Shown in pieces: positions 56,829 through 64,000 of a stretch of DNA of 64,000 nucleotides. Under the pieces are notes generated by a model. That model saw nothing but the letters and a program-made list of their open reading frames with translations, was not told the origin of the DNA and ran no database searches. The stretch is from Gilliamella sp. N-G2 (GTDB taxonomy: Bacteria > Pseudomonadota > Gammaproteobacteria > Enterobacterales > Orbaceae), in contig NZ_NAST01000016.1 of the NCBI RefSeq assembly GCF_002142215.1, positions 1-64,000 of the forward strand, in the 5' to 3' direction. Each line of letters begins with the position of its first letter. The first letter of the stretch is position 1. A program made the position numbers and the translations under genes.

Positions 56829-58238
56829 ATGAATAATAATGAATTATTACCCTGTCGTTTTAATCTTTTTACTAAACTTTTTTTATCTATAACTGTTTTA
56901 ACCAGTATATGCCCAGCACAAGCTGAGTATGTCAGTAATTTTGTCGATGATGCATCATTAACTGGAAACATATTTTTCTGGAATCGTGATCGTGAAAGAA
57001 AAAACCTTAAAGTACATAAATACGAAAAAAACCTCAGACATTCATCATTTAATACCAATTTAGACTTTAGGTCAGGTTATATTGCCGATCGACTCGCTAT
57101 TGAATTGGGCGGTTATGGTGCATGGGAGGTCAGTAATGGTGGTAAAGGGCATCCGAATGAGATTGGTTTTAGTGGTGCTAATACTCGTTGGAATGAAGAT
57201 TGGAAAAAAGATGTTAGTGGCTTAAGTTTTTATAAAGCACAACTTAATTTTAAACTTGATGAGTTGTTTTGGATCAAGGCCGGTTATATTCAACCTTCTG
57301 GGCAAACTTTATTAGCACCGCATTGGAGTTTGTTACCTGGTACTTATCGAGGAGCAGAAGTTGGCACCGTACTTGATTTTGATGATGCGGGTGCTTTATC
57401 CATGTCTTATATGTGGACAGATAAATACAAAGCGCCTTGGTATAAACGCCTCTATGAATTCAAACGTTGGCAAAAGGGTAAAAAAATCGATTTTTTACAC
57501 TCAGCCGGCATGAAATATGATTTTAAAAATGATCTTGTACTCGAAAGCGCCTTTGGCCAAGCTCAGAATTATATGAATCAATTTTTTGCGAAAGCTTCTT
57601 ATAAAACAGATGTGTTAAATAATCCATTAACTATGAGTTATCAGTTTTATGGCGCTAAAGACCAATCTCATAAAGGTGCCAATGTTTATGATGGTTTAGC
57701 GTGGTTGCAAGCAGCGACTTTAGGTTACCAAGTTGGTCCTGTTGGTTTACGACTTGAAGGTGTGTCGGTAAAAGCAGAAGGTGAACAAGGGTTCTTTTTA
57801 CAACGTATGACGCCTGATTATGCATCATCTAATGGACGATTAGATGTTTGGTGGAATTCTCGTTCTGACTTTAATGCCAATGGCGAAAAAGCCGCATTTT
57901 TTGAGGTGACATATGATTTAGGCCATCTAAATCATTATTTGACTGGTTGGAAAACCGGTGCATCTTATGCTTATGGTTGGGATGCCAAACCAGATTCAAA
58001 AGCAAAAAATCAAAAAAATCGTTTAGTAGAATCGGCTTATAATTTTGATTTAGGTTATACAATTCAAGATACATGGGCTAAAGATACTTCATTCCAATTA
58101 CACTACACTAAATATAACAACCATGAAAATCATATCAACAGCTGGGGCGGTGGTTATGGCAACATTTTCCAAGATGAACGTGATATTAAATTTATTGTTA
58201 CTTTCCCTTTCACCATTTTCAATGCTAAACAAAAATAG
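56829..58238 (+). CDS. chiP: Chitoporin (ChiP/OprD-like outer-membrane porin)
   Basis: This 469-residue porin closely follows E. coli ChiP (YbfM). A signal peptide ends near ICPAQA; then come FVDDASLTGNIFFWNRDRERKN, LDFRSGYIADRL, AGYIQPSGQTLLAPHWSLLPGTYRGAE, DAGALSMSYMWTDKYKAPWY, and FFLQRMTPDYASSNGRLDVWW. SWGGGYGNIFQDERD closes the barrel. It admits chito-oligosaccharides through the outer membrane. The chitobiase gene begins nine bases after its stop, so uptake and cleavage are co-transcribed. E. coli has the lipoprotein gene chiQ in that place. Confidence 0.95.
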   Translation: MNNNELLPCRFNLFTKLFLSITVLTSICPAQAEYVSNFVDDASLTGNIFFWNRDRERKNLKVHKYEKNLRHSSFNTNLDFRSGYIADRLAIELGGYGAWEVSNGGKGHPNEIGFSGANTRWNEDWKKDVSGLSFYKAQLNFKLDELFWIKAGYIQPSGQTLLAPHWSLLPGTYRGAEVGTVLDFDDAGALSMSYMWTDKYKAPWYKRLYEFKRWQKGKKIDFLHSAGMKYDFKNDLVLESAFGQAQNYMNQFFAKASYKTDVLNNPLTMSYQFYGAKDQSHKGANVYDGLAWLQAATLGYQVGPVGLRLEGVSVKAEGEQGFFLQRMTPDYASSNGRLDVWWNSRSDFNANGEKAAFFEVTYDLGHLNHYLTGWKTGASYAYGWDAKPDSKAKNQKNRLVESAYNFDLGYTIQDTWAKDTSFQLHYTKYNNHENHINSWGGGYGNIFQDERDIKFIVTFPFTIFNAKQK

Positions 58239-58247
58239 GTAACCGAT

Positions 58248-60920
58248 ATGAAAAAGTTTAAATCAGCTATACTTGCTACTTCGATCACATCATTATTAAC
58301 TCTAGGAGCCAGTCAATCGGTTAATGCTTCACAACAAATAGTTGATACGATGAGTTCACAGCTCCGCTTAAATTATCAAATAGTCGATAACAACGCCGTA
58401 AATGCAGGGGTAGATTGTGCAGCATTGGGCGCAGATTGGGCTTCTTGTAACAAAGTGACCTTAACGCTTAAAAACACCGGGCCAGCAATAACCAGTAAAG
58501 ATTGGGCTATCTACTTCCATAATATTCGTATGATTTTAGCGGTTAATAATGACCAGTATAAAATTACCCACGTAACCGGTGATTTGCATAAATTAGAACC
58601 AACAGAAAAATTTACCAATATTCCTGCTAACTCACAGGTAACTATTCCAGTTATTGGTGAATATTGGCAAATAAGTGAAAGTGATGTGATGCCTCGTTGG
58701 TATGTAACTTCAACGGATGCTAAACCTAAAATAATTGCCAACACTAATACTGACTCTGATAATTTGTCGGCATTTGTGGCCCCACTAGGTGAACAATGGA
58801 AGATATCACCTAACGATAATAATATTTTAATGACTCCTGAAAGCCGTTACCAACGTAATAGTGATATTCAAAAAATTGATGCTGATTTATTAAAAGGTCA
58901 AATTTTACCAACACCAGTTAAATTAACGGTTGGTAAAGAATCTATTACCCTAAATAAAAGTGGTGTTGATCTCATACTTAATGGCTTAGCACAAGCTAGC
59001 CAATCAGTGTTAGAAAGTCATTTTAAACAATTAAATATTGCGGTGACAAAGCAAGGGTTTAAAGTCAATGCATCGATTGATAAAACTGCCTTTGAAAAAG
59101 GTATTAATGGCAGTTATAAGCTTGATATAACACCACAAGGTGCAATTATCGTGGCATTTGATGAAAGTGGAATTTTTTATGCTGTAGAATCGATTCTCTC
59201 GTCAATTGGCAAATCGTCAGTTATTAATACACTTTCAGTTGAAGATGCGCCTCGTTTTGAATATCGAGGAATGATGCTTGATACCGGTCGAAATTTCAAA
59301 AGTAAAAAAGCGGTATTACAGTTACTTGATATGATGTCAAAATATAAGATGAATAAATTTCACTTCCATTTAAGTGATGATGAAGGGTGGCGAATTGAGA
59401 TTCCCGGCCTACCAGAACTCACTGATTTTGGTAGTAAACGTTGTCATGATTTAACAGAAAAACAGTGTCTATTACCACAACTTGGATCTGGGCCAAACAG
59501 TGATAATAATGGCAGTGGCTACTTTACTCGCGCAGATTATATCGAAATCGTTAAATATGCCAATGCGCGATTTATTGAAGTTATTCCAGAAATCGACATG
59601 CCAGCCCATGCCAGAGCTGCTATCATGTCAATGGAAGTGAGATATCAACGCTTAATGAAGAAAGGAAAAACCGAAGCTGCGAATGAATATCGATTACTTG
59701 ATCCTACTGATACTTCGAATACTACTACGGTGCAATTCTACAATCGCCAAAGTTATCTAAATCCATGTTTAGATTCTTCGAAAAAATTTGCTGATAAAGT
59801 AATTAGCGAAATAGCCAAAATGCACGTTGAAGCTGGACAACCGATTTCAACATGGCATTTTGGTGGTGATGAGGCTAAAAATATTCACTTCGGCAACGGT
59901 TACCAAGATATTCATGCCGCGCAAAAAGAGGCGGGTAAAGGTTTAATCGATCAAAGTGTCGAAGATCATCCATGGGCAAAATCACAAGCGTGCCAAACTT
60001 TTGTTAGTAAAGGTGTTGTAGAAAATATCGAGCATTTACCAAGTTATTTTGCTATTGAAGTAAGTAAAATCATCAAAAATAATGGTATTAATCGCATGCA
60101 AGCTTGGCAAGATGGCGTAAAATTTGCTTCCAATGCCAAAGCTTTTGCTACCGATGAAGTGGTGGTCAATTTTTGGGATAACTTATATTGGGGGGGATAT
60201 GACTCAGTCAATGAGTTTGCCAATAAAGGCTACAAAGTGATAGTTTCAAATCCTGATTATGTCTATTTAGATATGCCTTATGAAGTTAATCCAAAAGAAA
60301 GTGGTTACTATTGGGCTTCGCGCTTTAATGATGAACGCAAAATATTCAGTTTTGCACCGGATAATTTACCACAAAATGCGGAAACCTCATTCGATCGTAA
60401 TGGTGATGCATTTGCCGCTAAAGGTACCATGAATTGGCCAGGCGCCTATGGCTTATCAGCACAAATCTGGACGGAAAATATTCGCACCGACGATAAATTG
60501 GCCTACATGGCTTATCCTCGACTATTGAGTGTTGCCGAACGTGCATGGCATAAAGCTGATTGGGAAACTAATTATCAAAAAGATCGCGAATTTGAAAAAG
60601 GTAAAACACAATATGTTGATCAGCAAAAACTGCTAAATGATTGGAATCAATTTGCTAATTTAATTGGCCAACGAGAATTAGCTAAATTAGATCTTGCTTC
60701 AATTAACTATCGCCTTCCTGTTCCTGGAGCGAAGATTGAAGATGGCAAATTAGTTGCTAATGTTGTTTTTCCTGGCTTAACTATCGAATATTCAACCGAT
60801 AAAGGTGAAAATTGGCAGGCTTACAATGGCCCTGTAGCGATAAATAACAACGCTTCGGTTTCGCTTCGTACAGTAACCGCTGATCATAAACGAACTAGCC
60901 GTGTTGAACAATTAAATTAA
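58248..60920 (+). CDS. chb: N,N'-diacetylchitobiase (GH20 beta-N-acetylhexosaminidase)
   Basis: This 890-residue exported enzyme resembles Serratia and Vibrio chitobiase. Signal peptide (residues 1 to ~28), a carbohydrate-binding CHB_HEX domain (~30-180), a GH20b domain (~205-325), the GH20 barrel (~330-780) and a C-terminal Ig-like domain are visible. Landmarks are YRGMMLDTGRNFKSKKAVLQ, KFHFHLSDDEGWRIEIPGLP, EVIPEIDMPAHARAAI, catalytic Asp541-Glu542 in HFGGDEAKN, and WTENIRT. It splits chitobiose to N-acetylglucosamine in the periplasm. It is the second gene of chiP-chb. Confidence 0.93.
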   Translation: MKKFKSAILATSITSLLTLGASQSVNASQQIVDTMSSQLRLNYQIVDNNAVNAGVDCAALGADWASCNKVTLTLKNTGPAITSKDWAIYFHNIRMILAVNNDQYKITHVTGDLHKLEPTEKFTNIPANSQVTIPVIGEYWQISESDVMPRWYVTSTDAKPKIIANTNTDSDNLSAFVAPLGEQWKISPNDNNILMTPESRYQRNSDIQKIDADLLKGQILPTPVKLTVGKESITLNKSGVDLILNGLAQASQSVLESHFKQLNIAVTKQGFKVNASIDKTAFEKGINGSYKLDITPQGAIIVAFDESGIFYAVESILSSIGKSSVINTLSVEDAPRFEYRGMMLDTGRNFKSKKAVLQLLDMMSKYKMNKFHFHLSDDEGWRIEIPGLPELTDFGSKRCHDLTEKQCLLPQLGSGPNSDNNGSGYFTRADYIEIVKYANARFIEVIPEIDMPAHARAAIMSMEVRYQRLMKKGKTEAANEYRLLDPTDTSNTTTVQFYNRQSYLNPCLDSSKKFADKVISEIAKMHVEAGQPISTWHFGGDEAKNIHFGNGYQDIHAAQKEAGKGLIDQSVEDHPWAKSQACQTFVSKGVVENIEHLPSYFAIEVSKIIKNNGINRMQAWQDGVKFASNAKAFATDEVVVNFWDNLYWGGYDSVNEFANKGYKVIVSNPDYVYLDMPYEVNPKESGYYWASRFNDERKIFSFAPDNLPQNAETSFDRNGDAFAAKGTMNWPGAYGLSAQIWTENIRTDDKLAYMAYPRLLSVAERAWHKADWETNYQKDREFEKGKTQYVDQQKLLNDWNQFANLIGQRELAKLDLASINYRLPVPGAKIEDGKLVANVVFPGLTIEYSTDKGENWQAYNGPVAINNNASVSLRTVTADHKRTSRVEQLN

Positions 60921-60928
60921 ATGTTAAC

Positions 60929-60964
60929 ACTATTCTTATCCGTCTGGTGGCGGATAAGAATAGT
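60929..60964. terminator. Strong hairpin between chb and rraB
   Basis: ACTATTCTTATCCG and CGGATAAGAATAGT form a perfect 14-pair stem with an eight-base loop, between convergent genes. Neither side has a clear T run, so it may act as an RNA-stabilising hairpin rather than a classic terminator. Confidence 0.55.
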
Positions 60965-60987
60965 CATAATTAACCGCTGATTATTTA

Positions 60988-61383
60988 TTAATGAATGGTC
61001 TCGCTAACGTCATCTTCATCGAATTGGTCATCACTACCATCTTCAAAATAGGTTCCCCAGCCATCATAATTAACACCAAATTGGTTTGCTAGAGTTATAA
61101 TTTCGGCGATTTGAGCATTAATTAATTCAGCATTTAATGGACTTTCAGTAATAATATCAAAACCAATTACCACATTACCTGCATCATCAACATCTTCGTC
61201 AGGATCGGTTGCTTCATAGCCTAATTTATAAGCTTCAACAGCGACTTTTTCTAGTTTATCAAAGTTTTGTGATGAAATATGATGTTCAATAATATACAGC
61301 GCATGTGGATCACTTCCATCTTCTAAAAGTTCTTGAATAATAGCTAGCGTATCTTGCTGAGCAAGCTGAATTTGATCTTTCAT
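60988..61383 (-). CDS. rraB: Ribonuclease E inhibitor RraB
   Basis: This 131-residue acidic protein binds RNase E and modulates degradosome action. It follows E. coli RraB: LAIIQELLEDGSDPHALYIIEHH, AVEAYKLGYEATDPDEDVDD, VNYDGWGTYFEDG and an Asp/Glu-rich tail. I chose ATG 61383 with AAAGGT upstream; the longer frame adds 46 residues that overlap the divergent gene. The rnm gene starts 71 bases away on the other strand. In E. coli rraB is next to argI; this placement is different. Confidence 0.93.
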   Translation of the reverse strand: MKDQIQLAQQDTLAIIQELLEDGSDPHALYIIEHHISSQNFDKLEKVAVEAYKLGYEATDPDEDVDDAGNVVIGFDIITESPLNAELINAQIAEIITLANQFGVNYDGWGTYFEDGSDDQFDEDDVSETIH

Positions 61384-61453
61384 AATATACCTTTTAGTGG
61401 TCGTGCAAATTGTGTGGTATATTACACGTTTAAAAATAATTTTCGAGAAAAAA

Positions 61454-62284
61454 GTGATCGTTGACTTACATTCGCACACAACTGCATCAGATGGAATTTT
61501 AACGCCAAGTGAACTGGTCAAAAGAGCTGTTGATAATCAAATCAATATGCTAGCGATTACCGATCACGATACTATCAAGGGCTTGATAGAAGCGAAAGCG
61601 ACCATAGAACGAGATAATTTGCCAGTTAAATTAATCTATGGTGTTGAAGTGTCAACAATGTGGAAGAATAATGAAATTCATATTGTTGGTTTGAATATCG
61701 ACATTGAAAATTCTCACTTGCTTGAATTATTAACTGCACAAGAACAAAGTCGTATTGATAGAGCAATCAATATTAGTGAAAAATTAGCTAAAGTGAGTAT
61801 AGACAATGCTTATGAGCAAGCACAACAATTTTCTAAAGGTGATATTGTATCTCGAGCTCATTTTGCGCGCTTTTTAGTCGCTAATAATTATGTTAAAGAT
61901 ATTAAACGTGCATTTAAAAAATATCTGGGTAAAAGTGGTTATGCCTACGTTCCTGCCAAATGGTGTAGTATTGCTGATGCGGTTAATGCGATACATGCAG
62001 CAGGTGGACAAGCGGTTTTAGCACACCCGACACGCTATGATTTGACCTTAACTAAACTAAAATTATTAATTAGTGAATTTAAATCATATGGTGGTGATGG
62101 TATTGAAGTTTCTCAGAGCCGCCAAACTCAAGATGATTTACAACGATTAGCAAAATTGGCTAATGAATTTGAATTACTTGCCTCACAAGGTTCGGATTTC
62201 CACGATTTGCTTAATTACCTTGATCTTGGTAAAACTACGCCATTGCCTGGTAGCGTTACACCTATTTGGCATAACTGGATATAA
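61454..62284 (+). CDS. rnm: RNase AM (PHP-domain 5'-3' exoribonuclease, YciV)
   Basis: This 276-residue PHP-domain protein matches E. coli YciV/RNase AM, which trims 5' ends of rRNA and degrades short RNA. Metal-binding motifs are DLHSHTTASDG at the N terminus, AITDHDTIKGL, GVEVST, HAAGGQAVLAHPTRY and SQGSDFHD. I chose the GTG at 61454 so the protein begins VIVDLHSH; the longer frame runs into the divergent promoter. It is followed by yciO and rluB, the E. coli order, with yciQ missing. Confidence 0.9.
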   Translation: MIVDLHSHTTASDGILTPSELVKRAVDNQINMLAITDHDTIKGLIEAKATIERDNLPVKLIYGVEVSTMWKNNEIHIVGLNIDIENSHLLELLTAQEQSRIDRAINISEKLAKVSIDNAYEQAQQFSKGDIVSRAHFARFLVANNYVKDIKRAFKKYLGKSGYAYVPAKWCSIADAVNAIHAAGGQAVLAHPTRYDLTLTKLKLLISEFKSYGGDGIEVSQSRQTQDDLQRLAKLANEFELLASQGSDFHDLLNYLDLGKTTPLPGSVTPIWHNWI

Positions 62285-62386
62285 TAAATATATTAAACTA
62301 AAATAGTATCAATTAGCGCTATAAACCGTGATGAAAAAGCCCTTTCCTCACATTTTTTTAACCTGCTATCAATAAAGAAGAATATT

Positions 62387-63007
62387 ATGAGCCAAACTTT
62401 TTATATTCATCCTGATAACCCACAAACAAGGTTATTAGATCAAGTCGTCAAAATATTAAATGATGGTGGCGTCATTGCATTTCCTACTGATTCAGGTTAT
62501 TCGCTAGGTTGTTTACTTGATAATAAATATGGTGTGGATCGTATTTGTCAAATCCGTAATCTGGATAAACACCATAACTTTACCTTAATGTGCCGTGATT
62601 TATCTGAGCTTTCTTCTTATGCTTTTGTTGATAATACTACTTTTCGATTATTAAAAAATAATACCCCAGGTAAATATGTTTTTATCTTACAAGCGAGCAA
62701 GGAAGTACCACGACGTTTGATGAATGAAAAACGCAAAACGATTGGACTGCGTATTCCTGATAATAAAATTGATTTAGCGCTTCTTGAATTATTAGGACAA
62801 CCTTTAATGACAACTACGCTTATTTTACCTAATGAAAATGAAGCTCAGTCTGATCCCGAAGAAATTGAAGATAAAATTGGTCACCAACTCGATGCTATCG
62901 TTCACGGAGGTTACATCAGCGAACAACCAACGACAGTCATTGATTTGACCCATGATTATCCAGAGATTATTCGAAAAGGAAGTGGTGATATTACACCATT
63001 CGAGTAA
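62387..63007 (+). CDS. yciO: YciO-family (Sua5/YrdC-like) protein
   Basis: This 206-residue member of the Sua5/YrdC/YciO superfamily has GGVIAFPTDSGYSLGCLLDN, HHNFTLMCRDLSELSSYA, NTPGKYVFILQASKEVPRRL, KTIGLRIPDN and STTVIDLT-like TTVIDLTHDYPEIIRKGSGD. YrdC relatives make threonylcarbamoyl-AMP for tRNA modification; whether YciO itself does so in the cell is not settled. It lies between rnm and rluB as in E. coli. Confidence 0.92.
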   Translation: MSQTFYIHPDNPQTRLLDQVVKILNDGGVIAFPTDSGYSLGCLLDNKYGVDRICQIRNLDKHHNFTLMCRDLSELSSYAFVDNTTFRLLKNNTPGKYVFILQASKEVPRRLMNEKRKTIGLRIPDNKIDLALLELLGQPLMTTTLILPNENEAQSDPEEIEDKIGHQLDAIVHGGYISEQPTTVIDLTHDYPEIIRKGSGDITPFE

Positions 63008-63071
63008 AAATATTATCAATACAGTAATTTAAGTAAACAATGATACCTGAGAAGGTAACAGTGAGGATTAT

Positions 63072-64000
63072 ATGAAAAAAATTAAAACTGCATTTATCCA
63101 AAAATTAGGCCGAACAGATGAAGTGACAATGCAAAAAAATGAAAATAATATTGCTCGTAAAAACACAAAATTATCTGACCCATTTGAGCGTAAAATTTCA
63201 CAAAAAAACAATACTGAAAAATTACAAAAAGTATTAGCCAATTTAGGCAATGGTTCACGCCGCGAAATAGAAGCAATGATCGTTGCAGGTAAAATCAGTG
63301 TTGATGGCAAAATCGCAACTTTAGGTGATCGCGTAGATGTCAATGCTAGTCCAAAAATTCGTATCAATGGTCATTTAGTTCAGTTAAGAAGTAAAGAAAA
63401 AGAAGTTTGTCGTGTTCTAGCTTATTATAAACCTGAAGGTGAAATTTGTTCTCGAAATGATCCACAAGGGCGAGCAACAGTGTTTGAGCGATTACCTCGC
63501 TTAAAAAATGCTCGTTGGATTAATATTGGTCGACTTGATATAAATACATCGGGTTTATTGTTATTCACAACCGATGGTGAACTAGCCAATCGTCTTATGC
63601 ATCCAAGGCATGAAATTGAACGCGAATACGCTGTTCGTGTATTTGGTAATATTACTGATCAACAACTTAATCAACTTCGCAAAGGTGTTCAGCTTGAAGA
63701 TGGCCCTGCTGCATTTAATTCCATTAAACCACAAGGTGGTGATGGATTGAATCAATGGTTTAATGTTGTTATTACCGAAGGTCGCAATCGAGAAGTCCGT
63801 CGTATGTGGGAAGCAATTGATGTTCAAGTTAGCCGTTTGTTACGCATTCGTTATGGTAATATTACTTTGCCAAAAGGTTTATCGCGAGGTACATGGATGG
63901 AACTGGGTATTGATTCAGTTAATTATTTACGCCAATTAGTCGGCTTACCTGCTGAAGTCAAAAGCTTTACCACTAAGTCATCTTCCGATAAACGCATTGC
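63072..64000 (+). CDS. rluB: 23S rRNA pseudouridine(2605) synthase (3' end outside window)
   Basis: The frame stays open to the end of the window, so the gene is partial. Translation from ATG 63072 (ribosome binding site GAGGA) gives a ~45-residue N-terminal charged extension, then an S4 domain (KLQKVLANLGNGSRREIEAMI) and the catalytic domain with Asp in GRLDINTSGLLLFTTDG. NRLMHPRHEIEREYAVRV, GRNREVRRMWEAIDVQVSRLLRIRYGNI follow. It matches E. coli RluB, which modifies 23S rRNA. The N-terminal extension before SEKLQKV is longer than in E. coli. Confidence 0.93.
   Translation, partial: MKKIKTAFIQKLGRTDEVTMQKNENNIARKNTKLSDPFERKISQKNNTEKLQKVLANLGNGSRREIEAMIVAGKISVDGKIATLGDRVDVNASPKIRINGHLVQLRSKEKEVCRVLAYYKPEGEICSRNDPQGRATVFERLPRLKNARWINIGRLDINTSGLLLFTTDGELANRLMHPRHEIEREYAVRVFGNITDQQLNQLRKGVQLEDGPAAFNSIKPQGGDGLNQWFNVVITEGRNREVRRMWEAIDVQVSRLLRIRYGNITLPKGLSRGTWMELGIDSVNYLRQLVGLPAEVKSFTTKSSSDKRI

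Noticed and set aside
63068-63367. Minus-strand ORF opposite the start of rluB
   Set aside because: rluB is well supported on the plus strand by S4 and catalytic motifs; this ORF has no recognisable product.

Overview
The window is a 64 kb chromosomal stretch from a low-GC (roughly one third G+C) gammaproteobacterium. Nearly every protein is close to an Escherichia coli or Haemophilus counterpart, and several blocks keep enterobacterial order: aroA-cmk-rpsA-ihfB-comEC-lpxK-ycaR-kdsB, fabA-ycbZ, lipB-lipA, aceEF-lpd, prfA-prmC-kdsA, and rnm/yciO/rluB. Low GC, mosaic gene order, a multi-gene mannose-type PTS with manA, and intimin-like surface protein all fit an insect-gut Orbaceae bacterium (Gilliamella/Frischella type). 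That placement is an inference; no 16S rRNA gene is present.

Layout. 1-1.8 kb: 3' end of an intimin/invasin-like adhesin, then a dubious small ORF and a GC-richer segment. 1.8-5.1 kb: AraC regulator divergent from fructose-6-phosphate aldolase, then a siderophore-interacting reductase and ACP phosphodiesterase. 5.1-8.2 kb: a secreted 3-hydroxybutyrate-oligomer-hydrolase-family protein and ilvY on the minus strand. 8.4-24.3 kb: prfC, a periplasmic pitrilysin, an XRE regulator with a strong operator-like repeat, the aroA-to-kdsB block (without msbA), a DUF2461 gene and marC. 24.4-33.6 kb: EamA exporter/AraC pair, ssb, corA, glk-ycgL-ycgN, yggS-yggT, a yggR/pilT-type ATPase, proC and a cold-shock gene. 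34-40.6 kb: secreted thermonuclease, fabA, Lon-like ycbZ, yejM/lapC and lipB-lipA. 40.9-46.7 kb: the pyruvate dehydrogenase operon behind a perfect FNR-type box. 47.2-52.8 kb: a four-gene mannose-family PTS, a divergent deoC-like aldolase, a GntR/HutC regulator and manA. 53.6-56.4 kb: prfA-prmC-kdsA. 56.8-60.9 kb: a chitoporin plus chitobiase pair behind a CRP-like site. 61-64 kb: rraB, rnm, yciO and the start of rluB.

How it fits together. Most of the window is housekeeping: translation (rpsA, prfA, prfC, prmC, rluB), envelope/LPS (lpxK, kdsA, kdsB, yejM, fabA), lipoate supply for the nearby PDH complex (lipA, lipB), and central carbon entry (glk, fsa, PTS, manA, aceEF-lpd). The accessory content concerns living in a sugar- and chitin-rich host: sugar PTS, chitobiose uptake and cleavage, adhesin, secreted nuclease.

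The most unusual items are: (i) a secreted 3HB-oligomer-hydrolase homologue in which all three presumed catalytic residues look substituted; (ii) a PTS/deoC/GntR locus sharing an ATATGTAA half-site, suggesting one regulon; (iii) the XRE gene whose promoter is overlapped by a long inverted repeat; (iv) possible gene remnants after the cold-shock gene and before prfA. I see no tRNA, rRNA, CRISPR array, insertion sequence or prophage in the window.
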